From NCBI RefSeq assembly GCF_020966755.1, contig NZ_JAJKFT010000010.1:3312720-3376719 (forward strand): 64,000 bases of DNA, given 5' to 3'. Positions 63,098 to 64,000 of the stretch are shown one piece after another. The translations under genes were made by a program, and so were the position numbers. How positions within the stretch are numbered: the stretch's first letter is position 1; each line of letters begins with the position of its first letter. The notes under the pieces are model-generated. The model was not told the DNA's origin and did not search any database. It saw nothing but the letters and a program-made list of their open reading frames with translations. Source of the DNA: Blastopirellula sediminis. Lineage in GTDB: Bacteria > Planctomycetota > Planctomycetia > Pirellulales > Pirellulaceae.

Positions 63098-64000
63098 ATG
63101 ATCGGTCGTTCCCTGCTTGTCGCTGCGGTCTGTTCTGCGTTTCTATGGTCGGGGCTCACGACCGCCGCTGCGGCGCGGGGGCCTGAGAAAGCGATTACCG
63201 GCGTCGTTACTGCCGCCGGCTTGCCGCTGGAAGACGCTTACGTCGAGTTGTTTTCGTCCGGCTTTGGCGTCGCTCGTCTCATCTCGGCCGACACGACCGA
63301 TGTGAACGGCATGTTCAGCGTCAATTATCGACGCTGCTCGCCGCGCGATTTGCTTTACGTCGTCGTTTCTGAAGGCGCCCCCGGCGAAAGCAAACTGGTT
63401 CTGGTCGCTATCCTTGGGCAAGTCGGAAAGAACTTGTCGACCAACGTCGTCGTCAATGAACTCACCACCGTCGCCGCCGCCTTCGCTTGTGCGCAGTTCA
63501 TCGACGGGGACGAGATCTACGGATTTTCGCCTGGTCTTGATAACTCCTTCGCCACGACGACCAATCTGGTTGACGTGCAAACCGGCACGGCTGCGGCGGT
63601 CATCTCGAACTACAACAACGGCACGACGTTGTCCGTTTATCCCCGCAGCACCGAAGCCCTCCTCTACTTCAACACGCTGGCCGACATGATCGTCGCGTGT
63701 GCGGCCGACAACAGCGGCGCCGCGTGCGATCTGCTGTTCGCGCTGACGACGCCGGCCGACTCCCCTGCCCCGACCAATACGTTTGAAGCGATTCACAACA
63801 TCGCGCGTAACCCGGCCGAGTTTGATAGCGCCGCCCTGCTCGCCTTGGCGGAAACGGCGCCTCTTTACGATCCGCTGCTGACCGATCCGCCGACCGCTTG
63901 GGTTCTGACGCTCCACTTCACCGAAGGTGGTTTCAACGCGCCGGGGCGGATCGCCTTCGACTCGAAGGGGAACGTCTGGTCAAACAATAACTTCTCGGGC
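63098..64000 (+). CDS. Secreted protein with carboxypeptidase-regulatory-like and propeller domains (partial)
   Basis: An open frame from ATG 63098 runs through the window end (301 codons visible). A signal peptide is present (SLLVAAVCSAFLWSGLTTAAAA). Residues about 32-120 resemble a carboxypeptidase regulatory-like beta-sandwich (TGVVTAAGLPLEDAYVELFS, then TTDVNGMFSVNY). A helical middle (about 140-275) with CAQFIDGDEIYG and NNGTTLSVYPRS follows. The last visible part, WVLTLHFTEGGFNAPGRIAF and then DSKGNVWSNN, is typical for the first blade of an NHL/virginiamycin B lyase-like propeller that would continue past the window. The gene follows a repeat-containing spacer. The function is unknown; export to the envelope is likely. 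Confidence 0.75.
   Translation, partial: MIGRSLLVAAVCSAFLWSGLTTAAAARGPEKAITGVVTAAGLPLEDAYVELFSSGFGVARLISADTTDVNGMFSVNYRRCSPRDLLYVVVSEGAPGESKLVLVAILGQVGKNLSTNVVVNELTTVAAAFACAQFIDGDEIYGFSPGLDNSFATTTNLVDVQTGTAAAVISNYNNGTTLSVYPRSTEALLYFNTLADMIVACAADNSGAACDLLFALTTPADSPAPTNTFEAIHNIARNPAEFDSAALLALAETAPLYDPLLTDPPTAWVLTLHFTEGGFNAPGRIAFDSKGNVWSNNNFSG

Overview
The window reads as a chromosomal segment of a planctomycete, most like the Blastopirellula/Bremerella/Rhodopirellula group. This is inferred from the gene content: secreted sulfatases, a PVC-type beta-propeller/c-type cytochrome protein, a DUF1080 protein, paired TPR-CHAT proteases, a GldFG-like ABC exporter with a DUF4340 partner, and many proteins with Sec signal peptides. 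Base composition is GC-rich and even, except for a visibly AT-richer patch at about 52.6-53.9 kb. Intergenic hairpin repeats recur. No rRNA, CRISPR array, transposase, integrase or phage gene was seen.

Layout. 1-5.9 kb: the tail of nadB, then a three-gene ABC/GldFG/DUF4340 cluster closed by a strong terminator. 6.1-7.7 kb: a secreted M60-like metalloprotease. 7.8-16.0 kb, minus strand: the transcription/translation block nusA-infB-rbfA, with hairpin-rich spacers, followed by a helix-hairpin-helix (HhH-GPD-like) protein with a histone-H1-like tail and a TPR protein. 16.1-24.6 kb: a sugar-type ABC ATPase, a membrane protein, a CHASE3 hybrid histidine kinase with a tiny phosphotransfer-like companion, a cupin and an S1/P1-nuclease-like protein. 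24.9-34.6 kb: a secreted heptad-repeat protein, a GH97 glycosidase, an ankyrin/kelch protein, an arylsulfatase divergent from a CocE-type hydrolase, and a small membrane protein. 34.7-44.9 kb: a remnant of an aldo/keto reductase, an acyl-CoA synthetase-like enzyme, then two long membrane-anchored TPR-CHAT proteases flanking a 99-residue membrane coiled-coil protein. 45.0-52.0 kb: a second sulfatase, secreted proteins, a zinc ribbon protein, a stand-alone RIC/ScdA N-terminal domain and the large propeller-cytochrome protein. 52.0-56.25 kb: an accessory patch with repeats, a toxin/immunity-like pair and a 1.4 kb gene-free repeat array, abutting tRNA-Lys(CUU). 56.3-64.0 kb: a sigma-54 activator divergent from fabI, a CBS protein, a RimK-associated protease homologue, a gluzincin and the start of a secreted propeller protein.

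How the genes fit together. Secreted polymer degradation (GH97, two sulfatases, M60-like and gluzincin proteases, the propeller-cytochrome protein) is the main metabolic theme. Signalling and regulation are carried by the hybrid kinase, the sigma-54 activator and the CHAT proteases. The features that known families explain least are the tandem TPR-CHAT cluster with its small membrane partner and a recently homogenised catalytic end, and the A-tract/GGTCC repeat array between the toxin pair and the tRNA. All function calls rest on motif recognition by eye; no database search was run.
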